Part shown: piece by piece, positions 15,589 through 25,868 of the stretch
How positions within the stretch are numbered: position 1 is the stretch's first letter
How the letters are laid out: the number at the start of each line of letters is the position of its first letter
Source of the DNA: Bacteroidota bacterium
Lineage (GTDB): Bacteria; Bacteroidota; Ignavibacteria; Tepidaquicellales; Tepidaquicellaceae
Assembly: GCA_018266835.1 (NCBI GenBank)
Contig: JAFDZP010000001.1
Location: 363,667-427,666, forward strand
DNA length: 64,000 nt
Direction of reading: 5' to 3'
The notes under the pieces: generated by a model
What the model saw: only the letters and a program-made list of their open reading frames with translations
What the model was told of the DNA's origin: nothing
Databases searched by the model: none
Made by a program: the position numbers and the translations under genes

Positions 15589-18030
15589 TTATTTCACCAA
15601 CAGCATTTTTCTTGCAAGGTTAAAAGACGGAGTAGTAAGCCTGTAAAAATAAACTCCGGATGCAAAGTTTGAGTTAGCGCTGAAGTCAATCGTATGTTTG
15701 CCTTCAGTAATTTCTCCGCTTATTAAAACAGCAACTGAGCGTCCCGTTATATCAAATATTTCTAATCTTGCATATTCTGCTTTTGCAAGGCTGAATGATA
15801 TTTTGGTAGTGGGATTGAACGGATTCGGATAATTCTGATTTAAATAATATGTGTTCGGAATTACAACAGGTTCTCCTGTAGGCTCATCGTAAGAAATTTT
15901 AGCATTAACTTCTATTTCTGCAAGTCCTGCAACACTTTTGTTCATAATCTTCCCTGTAAAATTTCTTATGAACACAGACATTCTGTCAAATTTTTGTACT
16001 GGTGTTAACGGAATAATAAGCCCGTCTGCAGGTATTGGTCCTGTTGAAGGAATATACTTCAGTAAAACATCTTTATAATAGAAAAATATTTCGCAGTCAT
16101 TGACACTTATGTTTGTGCCTGCACCTTCGTTTGGAATAATATTATATAATTTTATTTTTCTGCTCTCAATCGGAATCTCCCATTTTAAATCCACATACTG
16201 GTCATTTGCTCCGTTTGCAATCCAGTTAACTGATGCATTGACGTTGTTTGCTTTTCTGTCGACGACTTTTTGTCCTGCAAAGGATGAATCATTATTTAAT
16301 ATACTGCTTGCAGTTACTAATGCAGAAGTGGATAAATTTGTATATCCGCCTTCAGTTACATTGTTTGCAACAGAAATTTGTGTATGTCCTGCATGGCAGC
16401 CAACGCATTTTGTACCTGAACCCTGCGCGCCGAAATTAAATCCTGATACGTGAGCAATATTACCTTTTCTGTTCTGCATTACTTTTCCTGTGCTGTCAAC
16501 CATCTGCTCGAACATTGATACGTTTGCCGGCATATCGCCTTGGGCAATTTTACCGTCAAAATCCAAGTCAATTTCTCTGAATAAAATAGGGTAGTCCTGA
16601 CCGTTAGGGTCCTGTCTCTGGAAGTTTAAAAAGAACTGAAACTTTGCTCGCTTTTTAATCGGAGGAGCATCGTCAATAGGAGTATCGACCGGAGCATTTG
16701 CATAAACATTAAGACAGTCGAATCTGAACAATCCGCCCTGATAAAATGTATTCGGGTCAGTAGTAGGAGGAACCTGGCTCTGATCGTAATCATCAACTCC
16801 TAAGTTAAGCGGGGGTCTCGGTCGGGAAACTAAAGGCTCAGCATTAAGCTCAAGAGTCCCGGGAATATCATAGAACGGACTTATAGTATTTGTATTTAAG
16901 TCATATGTATATAAAGCGTAATCGGAGTTTATAGGAGAAAGAGCATAGGAGAAAATAATGCGTCCGTCGGGCATTTCAGCAGGGTCAGTTGCATATGGTC
17001 CTGCATATGTATAAGTCGAAGTCGGGTTTAGCAGAGCAGTGTTTGTATCAACTCCTGCAAGATATTTGTAATATGATAATCCTTTATCAGTGATTCTAAT
17101 TCCCGGGCTTCCGCTAGTCATAGTCATTGAACGGTCGGGAGTAAAAACCGATAGCAGCTTTCCGTTTGACATTACTCTGCCGCGATAATTGTTCAGTGTA
17201 ATTCTATGCTGCGGGTCGCCGCCATAAAATTTCAATACATCAGAATCGGTAACGCAGGATGCTACCTGCCAAACATTGCCGAAATCTGTAGTAAGGGCCA
17301 AATTGTCATCTCTTGTGATCTTATTTTCAGTAGCGTTACTCGGCCTGTCAATATTTTGCCACCAGCGTGAGTAAATTATTGCTCCGTTCTGTGGATTTAT
17401 GGAAGGCTTTTCACCGCTATTTCGTTCTGAAGTAACACGTTTTATATATGTGCTATTTGAGTCTGTTACAAATAAGTTTGTTGCAGGAAATCCTTTTTGT
17501 GATAAAGTAGGGTAGCGGGTTGATGCGAACAATATTCTGCCATCCGGTAAATAAATAGGGTCAATATCTTCATATGTTCTGAATTTATCTGCTGCAGGAC
17601 CAAACTGGTTAAGACTTATATTTCTGTTGCTGAACGTAAGTTTTTTAAATCCTGTACCGTCTTTATATATTTCATAAATTCTCCATGAGCTGTCCCTGCT
17701 TTCAACGCCTGCAAAAATAATTTTATTGCCGTCATAGCTTACGAACGGCTGCTGTACATCAACTAAAGATATTCCGTTGAAATTTTTTGTACTGTCAATT
17801 AATGTGAAGATGCTTCCGTCAGTGTTGCGGATGAGAAGCTTGCCGCCGACAATTGCAAATCTGCCGTAAGGACCCATACCCGGTATAAGGGTAGCCTGAG
17901 GAAATAAAACGTTTCCGTTGCTTACCATGTTTCTGGAAACAAATACTACAGGATAGTCAGTCGCAAAAACAACTGAACTTCCTGAGAGAATAACAAGCCC
18001 CAATAATAAAATCGTAATTACTTTTTTCAC
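15589..18030 (-). CDS. Secreted T9SS protein: TolB/HZS-alpha-like propeller with a heme-c motif
   Basis: Large exported protein. The frame is open to a TTG at 18069, but the GTG at 18030 gives a typical signal peptide (MKKVITILLLGL...VFA) and is preferred. The N-terminal two thirds contain propeller-like repeats of the type SYDGNKIIFAG, LPDGRILFAS and INPQNGAIIYS. Around residue 540 is one c-type heme motif CVGCH. Just before it lies an acidic loop DLDFDGKIAQGD that resembles an EF-hand calcium site. A discoidin-like region with VNWIANGANDQYVDLKWE follows. The last ~80 residues are a T9SS type A sorting domain (QNYPNPFNPTTKI). The layout recalls proteins annotated as hydrazine-synthase-alpha-like, but enzymatic function is not claimed. 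Confidence 0.8.
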   Translation of the reverse strand: MKKVITILLLGLVILSGSSVVFATDYPVVFVSRNMVSNGNVLFPQATLIPGMGPYGRFAIVGGKLLIRNTDGSIFTLIDSTKNFNGISLVDVQQPFVSYDGNKIIFAGVESRDSSWRIYEIYKDGTGFKKLTFSNRNISLNQFGPAADKFRTYEDIDPIYLPDGRILFASTRYPTLSQKGFPATNLFVTDSNSTYIKRVTSERNSGEKPSINPQNGAIIYSRWWQNIDRPSNATENKITRDDNLALTTDFGNVWQVASCVTDSDVLKFYGGDPQHRITLNNYRGRVMSNGKLLSVFTPDRSMTMTSGSPGIRITDKGLSYYKYLAGVDTNTALLNPTSTYTYAGPYATDPAEMPDGRIIFSYALSPINSDYALYTYDLNTNTISPFYDIPGTLELNAEPLVSRPRPPLNLGVDDYDQSQVPPTTDPNTFYQGGLFRFDCLNVYANAPVDTPIDDAPPIKKRAKFQFFLNFQRQDPNGQDYPILFREIDLDFDGKIAQGDMPANVSMFEQMVDSTGKVMQNRKGNIAHVSGFNFGAQGSGTKCVGCHAGHTQISVANNVTEGGYTNLSTSALVTASSILNNDSSFAGQKVVDRKANNVNASVNWIANGANDQYVDLKWEIPIESRKIKLYNIIPNEGAGTNISVNDCEIFFYYKDVLLKYIPSTGPIPADGLIIPLTPVQKFDRMSVFIRNFTGKIMNKSVAGLAEIEVNAKISYDEPTGEPVVIPNTYYLNQNYPNPFNPTTKISFSLAKAEYARLEIFDITGRSVAVLISGEITEGKHTIDFSANSNFASGVYFYRLTTPSFNLARKMLLVK

Positions 18031-18174
18031 TTTTCTGAGATGAGATTTTGTTACTTTTAGTAACAACAATAAAGGTATTAAAATTTAATTTTTAATAAAA
18101 TAGAGTAAGCAGGTAGTTTCATTTTTAAAAGCGGAATGGCAATTTTACGTATTCCTAAAAATAATATCTGAATT

Positions 18175-18516
18175 ATGCCTGAAGAGAATTCTCCTTTCAA
18201 AGTAGTTTATGCGTTAATATGGAAATCGCACGAACCCGATGAAATATTCAACCCGCAGGAATTCGATGAAAGAATTCCACGTCTGATGCTCTGGCTAAAA
18301 GAAATTCATAGTAAAGGGAAACTTGTGGCCTGCGGCGGAGGGGGATTTGAAAATCACACAGGAGGATTAACATTAATAACTGCTGATAACATCGAAGATG
18401 CCATAGCAATAAGCGAAGGAAGCCCGATGAATGAGATTGGGGGTACTGAAATTCTTATGTGGGATGTTTTTTATGGCAATTTAAATGAGAAAAGCCAAAT
18501 TGGTAAGCTCAAATGA
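18175..18516 (+). CDS. YCII-related domain protein
   Basis: 113-residue cytoplasmic protein with a ferredoxin-like alpha/beta fold suggested by its pattern: a strand (KVVYALIWK), a helix over RIPRLMLWLKEIHSKGKLVACGGG, then LTLITADNIEDAIAISEGSPM, which is the part most like YCII/DGPF proteins. Members of that group are small putative enzymes or dimeric stress proteins of mostly unknown function. It starts at ATG 18175 and stands alone between divergent and tandem secreted-protein genes. Confidence 0.65.
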   Translation: MPEENSPFKVVYALIWKSHEPDEIFNPQEFDERIPRLMLWLKEIHSKGKLVACGGGGFENHTGGLTLITADNIEDAIAISEGSPMNEIGGTEILMWDVFYGNLNEKSQIGKLK

Positions 18517-18613
18517 ATACTTATTAAATCCTATTGTATTATTAATAATAATTTTTTAAGTTTTAAAACCTCTAAGTTATTGCTCAACTCCACAAATAAC
18601 TTAAAAAACTGCT

Positions 18614-20806
18614 ATGAAGAAAAATTTACAGCTCTTCCTGTTCTGTTCAATCTTAATTTTATCAGCTCAAAATTTATTTTCTCAGGGGTTAAATGCTATT
18701 ATTGCTCCCGATAATTTAAATGTTGTTGCCGCAGGTAATAACGGAAATATATTCCGCTCAAGTAATGGTGGAGCATCATGGTCAAGAACCATAATAGGTT
18801 CTGTAAATTATAAAAGTATTACTTCATTCGGCGATGATGTCTGGATAAGCGGAAGCGACGGCAAGGTTTATAAAACAAGTAAAGTAAATTCTCCTCTCAA
18901 CGGAATTGCAACAGGAACATCAAATTCTCTCAATGGAATATCTTTCACAAGTCTTACTACCGGATTTGTATGTGCCGATGGCGGTTTAATTTATAAAACA
19001 ACAGATGCGGGCTTCAACTGGACTTTGAGTAATTCTGGTATTCCGAACGTAAAGTTAAACGCTATTAATTTCAGAGATGCAAATTATGGAGTAACAGTCG
19101 GAGATAACGGAAAAATTTATTTAACAGATAACGGAGGAGCGAGCTGGACAGCCGTAACATCCGGTACTACAAGAAATCTTCTTGCAGTAAAGGCATTCGG
19201 GACGGGCACAATTATAACCGGTGAGTGGGGAACACTGATATCACTAACGGGAGTCACTGCTGCGATAATCAACTCAAGAGTAAATTCAGATATTAGAGCA
19301 ATAAGCGGTACAAGTTTTACTGATGTTCACATAGTTGGCGGCGGCGGGTTTATACGAAACAATAAAAATTCAAGCAATGAGTTTTTGAATTTTGAAATCA
19401 ACCCTATGATGGGAAATCTTGCAGATGTAAATTTTCTTGATGCTACAACAGGTTTTGCAGTAAGCAGTTTAAATAATGCTATTATTAAAACTACAAACGG
19501 AGGACAAAGCTGGCAGTTAACTGCGGGTAATTCAGCTAATATAACATATTCCCAAAAACTGACATCATTCAGCGGAATAGGCAACGGACTTTGTCTTCAT
19601 CCGAATAACAGAGATGCAATTTTTGTATGCTATGGAAGAACTATTTACAGAAGTTTTAACAGAGGAGAAAATTGGACACAAATTGCAACCATACCAAACA
19701 CATTAATTACTTCAAACAGTACACATTCATTTTATGTAAGCCCTCTCGATACAAGTGTTTTTATTGCTGCCTGTGAAAGCGCTCCAAATGACAGAGTAAT
19801 CAGAAGTACTGATTATGGAACAACATGGAGTGTTATACTTAATTCAAATTTTACAAGCTACGGTACTCCTCTTGAAATTGACCACGTAAATCCTGCAATT
19901 TTTTATTATGCCCCGGATGGCGGCGGTTTTTATAAATCCACTAACAGCGGCGCAACATTTACAGAAATAAGCGGGATTTATCCGTTCAGAAGTCCTTGCG
20001 ATATATCAGTATCCTGGGAAGAACCCAATGTGATTATTTTAGCTGACGGAGTTACAAGCGCAGCTCAGCCGGCGGATTTATTTAAATCAACTAACGGTGG
20101 TGTGAACTGGGTGAAAGTTTTTACAAATCCCGGAACCGGAGGAAACTTCAGTGAAATTCCCTGCATTATGAATTCCCGTTTCGATAAAAATTTATTGTAT
20201 ATCACGAACTGGAGCGGAAACATGAGATTTAAATCTACCAATGGGGGAGACAACTGGTTTTCAATACAGTCAACTTCTTTCAGCGGGTGGACAGGTGAAA
20301 TCTGTCAGGAAGACCCGTCTTTAGTTCTTACCGGCCGTTACGGTCAGAGTGTATCATTATCCACAAACAGCGGTGCTAACTGGACTGAGTTTTCATTGCC
20401 GAGCGGAAACTGCGGAGCGGGCACAATTGTTCCTGCAAGAGATTATCTTATATCGCAGCAGTGTGACGGAGTTTTAAAAATGAAAATACAATATGATGGA
20501 GCAGATATAATTGAGGAAGGAATAATATCAAATAATGTACCTTCAGATTATTCTTTATATCAAAATTTCCCGAATCCGTTCAACCCAACGACTGAAATCC
20601 GTTATGATATTAAGAGTGGGGGAATGGTAAAGCTTAAAATTTATTCGGAAGAGGGAAGAAATATTTATACTCTTGTAGATGGAAATAAAAATGCAGGTAC
20701 ATACAGCGTGAAATTTGATGCATCTAATTTTTCATCCGGAGTTTATTATTATACATTAGAAACCGTGGGAAATCTTTTAACAAAGAAAATGGTTTTAGTG
20801 AAATAA
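18614..20806 (+). CDS. T9SS-secreted Ycf48/BNR-like beta-propeller protein, tandem paralog 1
   Basis: 730-residue exported protein. A signal peptide ends at ...NLFSQ, and the mature part starts GLNAIIAPDNLNVVAAGNNG. At least ten repeats of the form (S/T)-NGG-x-W and (T/S)-TD-x-G-x-x-W (Asp-box/BNR style, as in sortilin and Ycf48-like propellers) fill residues 25-640. A T9SS type A domain ends the protein (QNFPNPFNPTTEI, final TKKMVLVK). It is the first and most divergent of four adjacent paralogs. Likely role: surface or secreted binding scaffold; ligand unknown. Confidence 0.85.
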   Translation: MKKNLQLFLFCSILILSAQNLFSQGLNAIIAPDNLNVVAAGNNGNIFRSSNGGASWSRTIIGSVNYKSITSFGDDVWISGSDGKVYKTSKVNSPLNGIATGTSNSLNGISFTSLTTGFVCADGGLIYKTTDAGFNWTLSNSGIPNVKLNAINFRDANYGVTVGDNGKIYLTDNGGASWTAVTSGTTRNLLAVKAFGTGTIITGEWGTLISLTGVTAAIINSRVNSDIRAISGTSFTDVHIVGGGGFIRNNKNSSNEFLNFEINPMMGNLADVNFLDATTGFAVSSLNNAIIKTTNGGQSWQLTAGNSANITYSQKLTSFSGIGNGLCLHPNNRDAIFVCYGRTIYRSFNRGENWTQIATIPNTLITSNSTHSFYVSPLDTSVFIAACESAPNDRVIRSTDYGTTWSVILNSNFTSYGTPLEIDHVNPAIFYYAPDGGGFYKSTNSGATFTEISGIYPFRSPCDISVSWEEPNVIILADGVTSAAQPADLFKSTNGGVNWVKVFTNPGTGGNFSEIPCIMNSRFDKNLLYITNWSGNMRFKSTNGGDNWFSIQSTSFSGWTGEICQEDPSLVLTGRYGQSVSLSTNSGANWTEFSLPSGNCGAGTIVPARDYLISQQCDGVLKMKIQYDGADIIEEGIISNNVPSDYSLYQNFPNPFNPTTEIRYDIKSGGMVKLKIYSEEGRNIYTLVDGNKNAGTYSVKFDASNFSSGVYYYTLETVGNLLTKKMVLVK

Positions 20807-21030
20807 TAGTATAGAATCGTTTTATAAAGGGTGCCGGTTTAATTTCGAATGTAAAATCTTTTGAAGACATAAGATTTATATTGTATTCTAAAAAGAGATT
20901 TTTTAATTTCCATACTATATTTAAAAAAACATTCCGGCTCCCCAGGACAACTTTAAATAGCTGCCCTACCTTTTATAATTTCAAGTTTATTTATTCAAAA
21001 ATATATTTTAAAAATTAAATCTTTTACTAA
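20807..21030. other. 224-bp spacer between paralogs 1 and 2
   Basis: No gene. Two weakly complementary GC-richer patches (GGTGCCGG near 20829 and CCGGCTCCCC near 20934) stand out in otherwise AT-rich DNA and could form a terminator or leader structure. The last 40 bases before the ATG are A/T-rich without a Shine-Dalgarno. Confidence 0.3.
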
Positions 21031-23229
21031 ATGAAAAAGTATGTAAAGATTTTTTTACTTTTATTCTTTATTATAGTTACTGTTTCAAATTCCTATTCTC
21101 AGGGTTTGAATACAATGGCTTATGGAGATTCAAATACTGTTTTTGCCTTTGGTGATAACGGTAAAGTTCTGAAAACTTATAATGGCGGTTTGACATGGTC
21201 AAGAACGACTTTAGGGACTGCTAATTTTGTAAGTTCAGCCGCAGTTGGCTCGTTCTTCATGGCAGCGAGTAACGACGGTAAAGTTACAAGAATAAATTTT
21301 CAAACAGGTGAAACTATTGTTTACACTACACCTGCTACTTCCATAAATGGCTGTAACTTCCGCGGATTCAGTGACGGATTTATCGTTGGAAATAATGGAA
21401 GTGTTTATAAGTCAACTGATTTCGGTATATCTTGGACATTAAAGAATTCAGGAATCCCCGGTACAGTGAAACTTAATGCAATAGGAGGAACCGACCCATA
21501 TTATATTACAGTTGGTGATGGCGGAGTCGCATACAAAACAACGAATGGCGGAAATAACTGGACTGCATTAACAACAGGTACAACTAAAAATTTACTCACA
21601 GTATTCACCTCCGGACCCTTAGTTGATTATTTTGTTGGCGGTGAATCAGGTGCATATTTTTCCGGTACGGTATCAGTTGCGGGTAACCCGACAGTTACTT
21701 ATTTGACACCTAGTGATATAAGAACTATATCAGGTGTTAATTCATTTTATATAAGGATTGGCGGCGGACAGGGATTTATAAGAAATAATACATTCCCTAA
21801 CGGTGACGGTTTTGCTCATTTTGAACCAAATCCTTTAATGTCGGATTTATCCTGCATAACTGTAAACAGAGTAAATCTTAACGGCACTTATTATGCATGC
21901 AGCAACAAAACCGATGCTATAATTAAAACAACAAATAACGGTGCTAATTGGGAATTTACCGGCGGAGCAACCAAAAGTATATCATGGGTAACTAAATTAT
22001 CAGCTTCAGGCGGAATAGGAAATAATCTTTGCATGAACCCAAACAACAAAAATGAAATGTACGTTGTTTACGGAAAAAATATGTACAGAAGTATGGATAG
22101 ATGTGAAACCTGGACAAATTTCGGAACTGTAGGAGCTACGTCAGGAACAATTTCTATAGCTCACTCTTTCTATGTAAGCACACTTGATACAAATGTTTTA
22201 ATGTGCGCAATTGAAGGTACGCCAACTGACAAAGTGGTCAGAAGCACTAACTATGGAGCAACGTGGACTACAATAATTGCAAGCAACTTCAGCAGTTATG
22301 GAATGCCGCTTGAAATGGACCAAAACACTCCGGGTGTATTTTATTATGCACCGGATAACGGCGGTTTCTGGAAATCCACAGATAACGGAGCAACCTTTAC
22401 TGAAATAAGCGGAGCTTATCCGTTCAGAAGTCCTTGTGACGTAGTAGTTGAATGGGGAAATTCAAATAATATTTTACTTGCTGATGGTATCACAGGAAGC
22501 GGTGTTGCAGATATTTTTAAATCAACAAACGGCGGAGTTAACTGGGTAAAAGTATTTACAAATACAAGCGGAGCAAGTGAGATTCCTTCTATGTGCAATA
22601 GTCAGTTTGATAAAAATTTAGTTTATGCAACTAACTGGTCATCGGCAAACAGATATAAATCAACTAATGCCGGTAGTAACTGGGCGGGAATTCAATCTAC
22701 GTCATTCAGCGGTTGGGGCTCGGACATTTGCCATGAAGACCCGAATGTAGTATTGACGGGAAACTACGGACAAGGCTCATCATTCTCTACAAACGGCGGT
22801 ACAAGCTGGACTGAATATAATATGCCTGCAGGCGGATGCGGCGCAGGAATTATTGTGCCTGAAAGAGGATATCTTGTCGCGATGGAGTGCAGCGCGCTTC
22901 TTAAAATGAATGTAACTTACAATGTTATTACAAATGTTGAAGAGCAGACACTAACAGGTATTCCTTCAAAATATAACTTGTATCAAAACTATCCTAATCC
23001 TTTTAACCCGATAACAGAAATCAGATACGATATAGTTAATCCGGGAAATGTTTCAATGAAAGTTTTTGACCAGTCAGGTAAAGAAGTTTATAATCTGGTA
23101 AATGGTTTTAAAAATGCCGGTTCATATAGTGTTAAATTTGATGCGGCTTCTTTTGCATCAGGAGTATATTATTATACATTAGAAACAGGCGGTAACATTT
23201 TTACAAAGAAAATGATTTTAGTAAAATAA
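21031..23229 (+). CDS. T9SS-secreted Ycf48/BNR-like beta-propeller protein, tandem paralog 2
   Basis: 732 residues with the same architecture as its neighbours: signal peptide ending ...NSYSQ, mature start GLNTMAYGDSNTVFAFGDNG, propeller repeats with NGG-x-W and STD-x-G motifs, a Cys-containing stretch (PAGGCGAGIIVPERGYL near 610), then a T9SS type A domain (QNYPNPFNPITEI) ending TKKMILVK. The C-terminal 130 residues are almost the same as in paralog 3. A terminator follows the gene. Confidence 0.85.
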   Translation: MKKYVKIFLLLFFIIVTVSNSYSQGLNTMAYGDSNTVFAFGDNGKVLKTYNGGLTWSRTTLGTANFVSSAAVGSFFMAASNDGKVTRINFQTGETIVYTTPATSINGCNFRGFSDGFIVGNNGSVYKSTDFGISWTLKNSGIPGTVKLNAIGGTDPYYITVGDGGVAYKTTNGGNNWTALTTGTTKNLLTVFTSGPLVDYFVGGESGAYFSGTVSVAGNPTVTYLTPSDIRTISGVNSFYIRIGGGQGFIRNNTFPNGDGFAHFEPNPLMSDLSCITVNRVNLNGTYYACSNKTDAIIKTTNNGANWEFTGGATKSISWVTKLSASGGIGNNLCMNPNNKNEMYVVYGKNMYRSMDRCETWTNFGTVGATSGTISIAHSFYVSTLDTNVLMCAIEGTPTDKVVRSTNYGATWTTIIASNFSSYGMPLEMDQNTPGVFYYAPDNGGFWKSTDNGATFTEISGAYPFRSPCDVVVEWGNSNNILLADGITGSGVADIFKSTNGGVNWVKVFTNTSGASEIPSMCNSQFDKNLVYATNWSSANRYKSTNAGSNWAGIQSTSFSGWGSDICHEDPNVVLTGNYGQGSSFSTNGGTSWTEYNMPAGGCGAGIIVPERGYLVAMECSALLKMNVTYNVITNVEEQTLTGIPSKYNLYQNYPNPFNPITEIRYDIVNPGNVSMKVFDQSGKEVYNLVNGFKNAGSYSVKFDAASFASGVYYYTLETGGNIFTKKMILVK

Positions 23230-23252
23230 ATTTTATCTAAAATTTGATTGTT

Positions 23253-23283
23253 AAAAAAAGGAGGCTTGTGCCTCCTTTTTTTA
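23253..23283 (+). terminator. Intrinsic terminator after tandem paralog 2
   Basis: AAAAAAAGGAGGC pairs with GCCTCCTTTTTTT around a TTGT loop; the stem itself runs into the T tract. Shows that the tandem paralogs are probably separate transcripts. Confidence 0.85.
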
Positions 23284-23482
23284 TTTACACAAAGTGAAAG
23301 TTTTATATTGTTTCAAAAGATAAGAATTATTAATTTTTATGATTAATTTTTAAAATGCGGCACACCTAGGCAACAATTAAGTTTGTCTTATCCTCCTTAC
23401 ATAAATCAATTTTACGATTACGGTTTTTATTTTATTTAATTTTTTTATTAATAACAATTTTTAAAAACTAAAACTTTTATAA

Positions 23483-25672
23483 ATGAAAAAGTATGTTAAG
23501 ATCTTTTTATTAACAATCCTTACAACGATTATATATTCAGATTCTTACTCTCAGGGTTTGAATGCTATTGTTGTACCGGATACAGTTAATATCCTTGCCG
23601 TAGGCGATAACGGTAAAATGCTACGCACCAGCAACGGTGGAGCGACCTGGTCGAGAACAGCTTCCGGTACTGCAAATTTTAAATGCGCAGGTTGGGTAGG
23701 AGATATGGTTCTTATCGGCGGCAGCGATGGTAAAGTCTACAAAACTACAAAAGCAAATTCATCTGTTTCAGGATATAACACTGGAACTTCTAATTCAATA
23801 AACGGGATTTCTGTAAGATTTGCAGTTGCTTATGCATGTGCTGATGGTGGATTGGTATATAAAAGCACTAACCAGGGAGTTAACTGGTCATCTGTAAGCG
23901 CCGGTTTACCAAACGTAAAGTTGAACTCAATCTACTTTATGGATGATAATACAGGGATGGTAGTCGGAAATGCAGGCACTGCATATAAAACAACAAACGG
24001 CGGCACAAACTGGACCGCTGTAACTACCGGAACTACAAGAAATTTATTAACAGTTTACGGTCGCGTTTTAGAGTATTACATCGGCGGTGAATGGGGCACA
24101 TTTTTATACGGAAGTTTCCCAAATCCTGCGCCACCGGTTGCATGGGATATGAAAACACGAAGCGATATTAAGTGTATTACCGGACCAGGTTCGTTTGATT
24201 TGAAAATTGTCGGAGGCGGTGGTTTTATAAGAAATAATAAAGTACCAACAGGAACATACTTTAATAATTTTGAAGTAAATCCTATGATGGCTTCATTAGT
24301 AAGCATTGAAACATCCGCTTTAACAGGTACAAGTTTCGCCTGCAGTAATGTTACTGATGCTATAATTAAGACATCTAACTATGGTGCTTCATGGGAGTTT
24401 ACAGCAGGTGCATCAAAGAGCATTACATGGGTATCTAAATTATCAGGTTCAGGCGGTATCGGAAATAATTTGTGCATGAACCCTAACAACAGAGATGAGT
24501 TGTATGTGGTTTATGGAAAAACGATGTACAGAAGTATGGATAGGGGAGAAACATGGACAAATTTTGGTACAGTTGGTTCAAGCACAACAACAGTAAGTTC
24601 CGCTCACTCCTTTTATGTAAGTCCGCTTGATACAAATATATTGATGTGCGCAATTACAAGTTCTCCTACAGATCTGGTTGTAAGAAGCACAAACTATGGA
24701 GCAACCTGGACAACAATTTTATCTATAAATTTCAGTAATTATGGTATGCCCTTAGAAATGGACCAGAACAATCCTAACGTTTATTACTATGCTCCTGACA
24801 ATGGCGGGTTCTGGAAATCTACAAACAATGGTGCATCATTTACAGAAATCAGCGGTAACTATCCGTTCAGAAGTCCCTGTGATATAGTAGTTCAATGGGG
24901 AAATTCAAATAAAATAATGGTTGCCGATGGTATTACAGGCAGCGGCGTTGCAAATATTTTCAAATCTGATAATGGCGGAGTTAACTGGACATTGGTTCAT
25001 ACAAATCCAAGCGGCGCAAGTGAAATTCCATCTATGTGTAATTCAGCACAGGATACTAATATTGTATATGCAACAAACTGGAGCCAAAGCACCAGATACA
25101 GAACAGTAAACGGTGGAAGCAACTGGGCTTCAATACAATCTACATCATTCAGCGGCTGGGGTTCCGATCTTTGCCGTGAAGATCCGAACGTTGTTCTCAC
25201 CGGAAACTACGGGCAAGGTTCTTCACTCACTACAAACGGAGGGCTGACATGGACTGAATATAGTATGCCTTCCGGTGGCTGCGGAGCAGGGATAATTGTA
25301 CCCGAAAGAGGGTATCTCATTGCAATGCAATGCAGCGGACTTTTAAAAATGAATATTACATACAATGTTATTACAAATGTTGAAGAGCAAACTTTGACGG
25401 GAGTTCCTACAAAATATAATTTATATCAGAATTTTCCGAATCCGTTCAATCCTACGACAGAAATAAGGTACGATGTTTTAAATACAGGAAATGTATCTAT
25501 GAAAGTTTATGACCAGTCCGGCAAAGAAATTTACACATTAGTAAATGGAATAAAAAATGCAGGTTCATACAGTGTAAAATTTGATGCTTCTTCTTTTGCA
25601 TCGGGTGTTTATTATTATACATTAGAAACGGGCGGAAATATTTTCACTAAAAAAATGATTTTAGTAAAATAA
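23483..25672 (+). CDS. T9SS-secreted Ycf48/BNR-like beta-propeller protein, tandem paralog 3
   Basis: 729 residues, same plan: signal peptide ending ...DSYSQ, mature start GLNAIVVPDTVNILAVGDNG, propeller repeats through about residue 640, and a T9SS type A domain (QNFPNPFNPTTEI; end TKKMILVK). Long stretches are identical or nearly so to paralogs 2 and 4 (for example GSGGIGNNLCMNPNNRDE and YPFRSPCDIVV). The N-terminal ~300 residues vary more, as expected if that half contacts different ligands. It is preceded by a 253-bp AT-rich spacer containing the terminator of paralog 2. Confidence 0.85.
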   Translation: MKKYVKIFLLTILTTIIYSDSYSQGLNAIVVPDTVNILAVGDNGKMLRTSNGGATWSRTASGTANFKCAGWVGDMVLIGGSDGKVYKTTKANSSVSGYNTGTSNSINGISVRFAVAYACADGGLVYKSTNQGVNWSSVSAGLPNVKLNSIYFMDDNTGMVVGNAGTAYKTTNGGTNWTAVTTGTTRNLLTVYGRVLEYYIGGEWGTFLYGSFPNPAPPVAWDMKTRSDIKCITGPGSFDLKIVGGGGFIRNNKVPTGTYFNNFEVNPMMASLVSIETSALTGTSFACSNVTDAIIKTSNYGASWEFTAGASKSITWVSKLSGSGGIGNNLCMNPNNRDELYVVYGKTMYRSMDRGETWTNFGTVGSSTTTVSSAHSFYVSPLDTNILMCAITSSPTDLVVRSTNYGATWTTILSINFSNYGMPLEMDQNNPNVYYYAPDNGGFWKSTNNGASFTEISGNYPFRSPCDIVVQWGNSNKIMVADGITGSGVANIFKSDNGGVNWTLVHTNPSGASEIPSMCNSAQDTNIVYATNWSQSTRYRTVNGGSNWASIQSTSFSGWGSDLCREDPNVVLTGNYGQGSSLTTNGGLTWTEYSMPSGGCGAGIIVPERGYLIAMQCSGLLKMNITYNVITNVEEQTLTGVPTKYNLYQNFPNPFNPTTEIRYDVLNTGNVSMKVYDQSGKEIYTLVNGIKNAGSYSVKFDASSFASGVYYYTLETGGNIFTKKMILVK

Positions 25673-25697
25673 TTTTCAGGATTTTTCCATCTTAATC

Positions 25698-25733
25698 AAA
25701 CAAAGGAGGCATAAAAGTCTCCTTTTGTTTTTT
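25698..25733 (+). terminator. Intrinsic terminator after tandem paralog 3
   Basis: AAACAAAGGAG pairs with CTCCTTTTGTTT (one bulge) and is followed by more T. Confidence 0.72.
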
Positions 25734-25868
25734 ATAAACTCCTCACAATTTCTAATTTGTTTAGTTTTTACTAATAAGTTTTCATATTGATTTAAAAAAA
25801 GGGTTTTGGTATGTTAAAGGCTTATTCACAAAAAACCAAAACTAAAAACTTTTAAGAAAACTTTAAAA

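Noticed and set aside
15589..18069. Calling the heme protein a hydrazine synthase subunit
   Set aside because: Only a loose propeller resemblance and a single CXXCH; no anammox genes are present, so function is not assigned.
23340..23482. Riboswitch-like leader before tandem paralog 3 (GCGGCACACC... patch)
   Set aside because: No match to a known aptamer could be made by eye, and the equivalent regions of the other paralogs do not share it.
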